From the NCBI GenBank assembly GCA_013002625.1, contig JABDJE010000123.1, forward strand, positions 1-7,276: a stretch of DNA of 7,276 nt. Reading direction: 5' to 3'. Source of the stretch: Saprospiraceae bacterium (GTDB lineage Bacteria; Bacteroidota; Bacteroidia; Chitinophagales; Saprospiraceae). Each line of letters begins with the position of its first letter. Within the stretch, counting starts at the first letter, position 1. Below, one piece after another: positions 6,530-7,276 of this stretch. The notes under the pieces were generated by a model that was not told the origin of the DNA, did no database searches, and was given only the letters and a program-made list of their open reading frames with translations. A program made the translations under genes and the position numbers.

Positions 6530-7276
6530 CTAACTATTTTCAAAATCATAAGCAAGTCCCAACTTAATATGTTTATAGGTATAGCCACCATAGACAATAT
6601 AGTCATTGGCAATAGGCCCATTTATACCATTGTTGTTTTCTACCCAAAAGCCAAGATCAAGCGCTGAATTAGTGTTCTGGTTAAAACGCCATATACTGGT
6701 AAATCCATACAGTGTTTCCTTATGTTCTCCTTGTGTATGGTGTACAAAAGAAGGTCGTAACTTCAGCAGTGATGAAACTGGAAATAAGAATGATCCGTGA
6801 AATGTTGATCGAGCGGCCAACTGTGCATCGTTACTTAGAAAAGAAATACTTGGTTTGTTGACATGATGAATGGCAGCTCCAATTTTCAATTGCATACCAT
6901 TTGTAAAAGTGGATAACCAGTTCAAACCAATTGAAATGTCTCCGTACGAATAAGATGTGTTGTCAAACAAGCCACCGGGAAGATTAGGGTCAAATCCACC
7001 ATTGCCGTCGTGTTGTGAAGGCCAGCGCGCATCCAATGTATCCAAACTTCTATTTGCTATGCCTAGCCCAAGACCTGCCTGTATGTAGTGACAGCCCTTT
7101 GTATTGCTCGAAATACTCTTATTATAGGAAGCCAGAATATTTACCTGATCTCTTGATGTGTTGAGTGATCCTGCAGATTCAAATTCGCCATTTATACCTA
7201 AGCCGAAATAATCATTATTAGACATATTAAGTCTTGTGTCGAATGAAATACTGGTGGATTTATAGCTATCATCTAC
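6530..7276 (-). CDS. PorP/SprF-family type IX secretion-associated membrane protein, 5' end outside the window, interrupted by in-frame TAG
   Basis: The frame is open from the right end of the window (first visible residues VDDSYKSTSISFDTRLN), so the ATG at 7225 is internal and not the start. Counting the 248 visible residues, the features are those of the PorP/SprF outer-membrane beta-barrel family. They include LGLGINGEFESAGSLNTSRD near 25-42, a YIQAGLGLGIANRSLD strand pair near 64-79, NTSYSYGDISIGLNWL near 106-121, and AAIHHVNKPSISFL near 134-147. Towards the end come the LRPSFVHHTQGEHKE turn (173-187), LDLGFWVEN and IKLGLAYDF. Founding members PorP and SprF act with the type IX secretion machinery and gliding adhesins, while many paralogues have unknown partners. 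Roughly 50-70 N-terminal residues, including the signal peptide, are missing. The TAG at 6532-6530 removes the last barrel strand, which is encoded in frame just beyond it. This could be a decaying pseudogene or a base-calling error. Confidence 0.85.
   Translation of the reverse strand, partial: VDDSYKSTSISFDTRLNMSNNDYFGLGINGEFESAGSLNTSRDQVNILASYNKSISSNTKGCHYIQAGLGLGIANRSLDTLDARWPSQHDGNGGFDPNLPGGLFDNTSYSYGDISIGLNWLSTFTNGMQLKIGAAIHHVNKPSISFLSNDAQLAARSTFHGSFLFPVSSLLKLRPSFVHHTQGEHKETLYGFTSIWRFNQNTNSALDLGFWVENNNGINGPIANDYIVYGGYTYKHIKLGLAYDFENS

Noticed and set aside
6606..6800. Plus-strand open frame of 64 codons opposite the PorP/SprF gene
   Set aside because: It is antisense to a conserved barrel region and has no features of its own.
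7223..7225. ATG at 7225 as the start of the PorP/SprF gene
   Set aside because: The frame stays open upstream to the window edge with barrel-like sequence (YKSTSISFDTRLN), and a start here would lack a signal peptide and the first barrel strands.

Overview
The window looks like chromosomal DNA of a marine-type Bacteroidota (Flavobacteriia or Cytophagia). The base composition is moderately AT-rich, start codons lack a clear Shine-Dalgarno sequence, and TAnnTTTG-like -7 elements are visible. One gene encodes a PorP/SprF-family protein associated with the type IX secretion system. Another encodes a lipoprotein whose mature N-terminus (C-S-D-D) resembles the Bacteroidota surface-lipoprotein export signal. 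All nine genes lie on the minus strand, so transcription runs from the right end of the window to the left.

Layout in the direction of transcription: (1) 7276-6530, a PorP/SprF-family outer-membrane protein whose 5' end is outside the window. It carries an in-frame TAG, after which the same frame stays open to 6452 and encodes what looks like the missing last beta strand. (2) 6373-5573, an exported alpha/beta hydrolase. (3) 5507-4371, a Tat-exported NAD-dependent epimerase/SDR. (4) 4346-3975, a cytosolic DUF2200 protein. (5) 3950-3318, a Yip1-family membrane protein. (6) 3245-2766, an exported NTF2/SnoaL-like protein. (7) 2629-887, a secreted class-C beta-lactamase-like serine hydrolase with a C-terminal TPR segment and a DUF3471-like domain. 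(8) 885-499, a small polytopic membrane protein one base downstream of gene 7. (9) 372-1, the N-terminal part of a lipoprotein that runs off the left end.

The spacing suggests several transcription units rather than one operon. Genes 3-4-5 are tightly packed (24-bp gaps) and genes 7-8 almost touch. Gaps of 136 bp and 126 bp precede genes 7 and 9, and each holds a short palindrome that could be an operator. Eight of the nine genes encode envelope or exported proteins, so this is an envelope and periplasm neighbourhood, but I see no evidence for a shared pathway. I see no tRNA, rRNA, CRISPR array, insertion sequence or phage gene, and no gene-free stretch longer than 300 bases. The point most worth checking is the amber codon inside the PorP/SprF gene. 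I did not find a convincing new multi-gene system.
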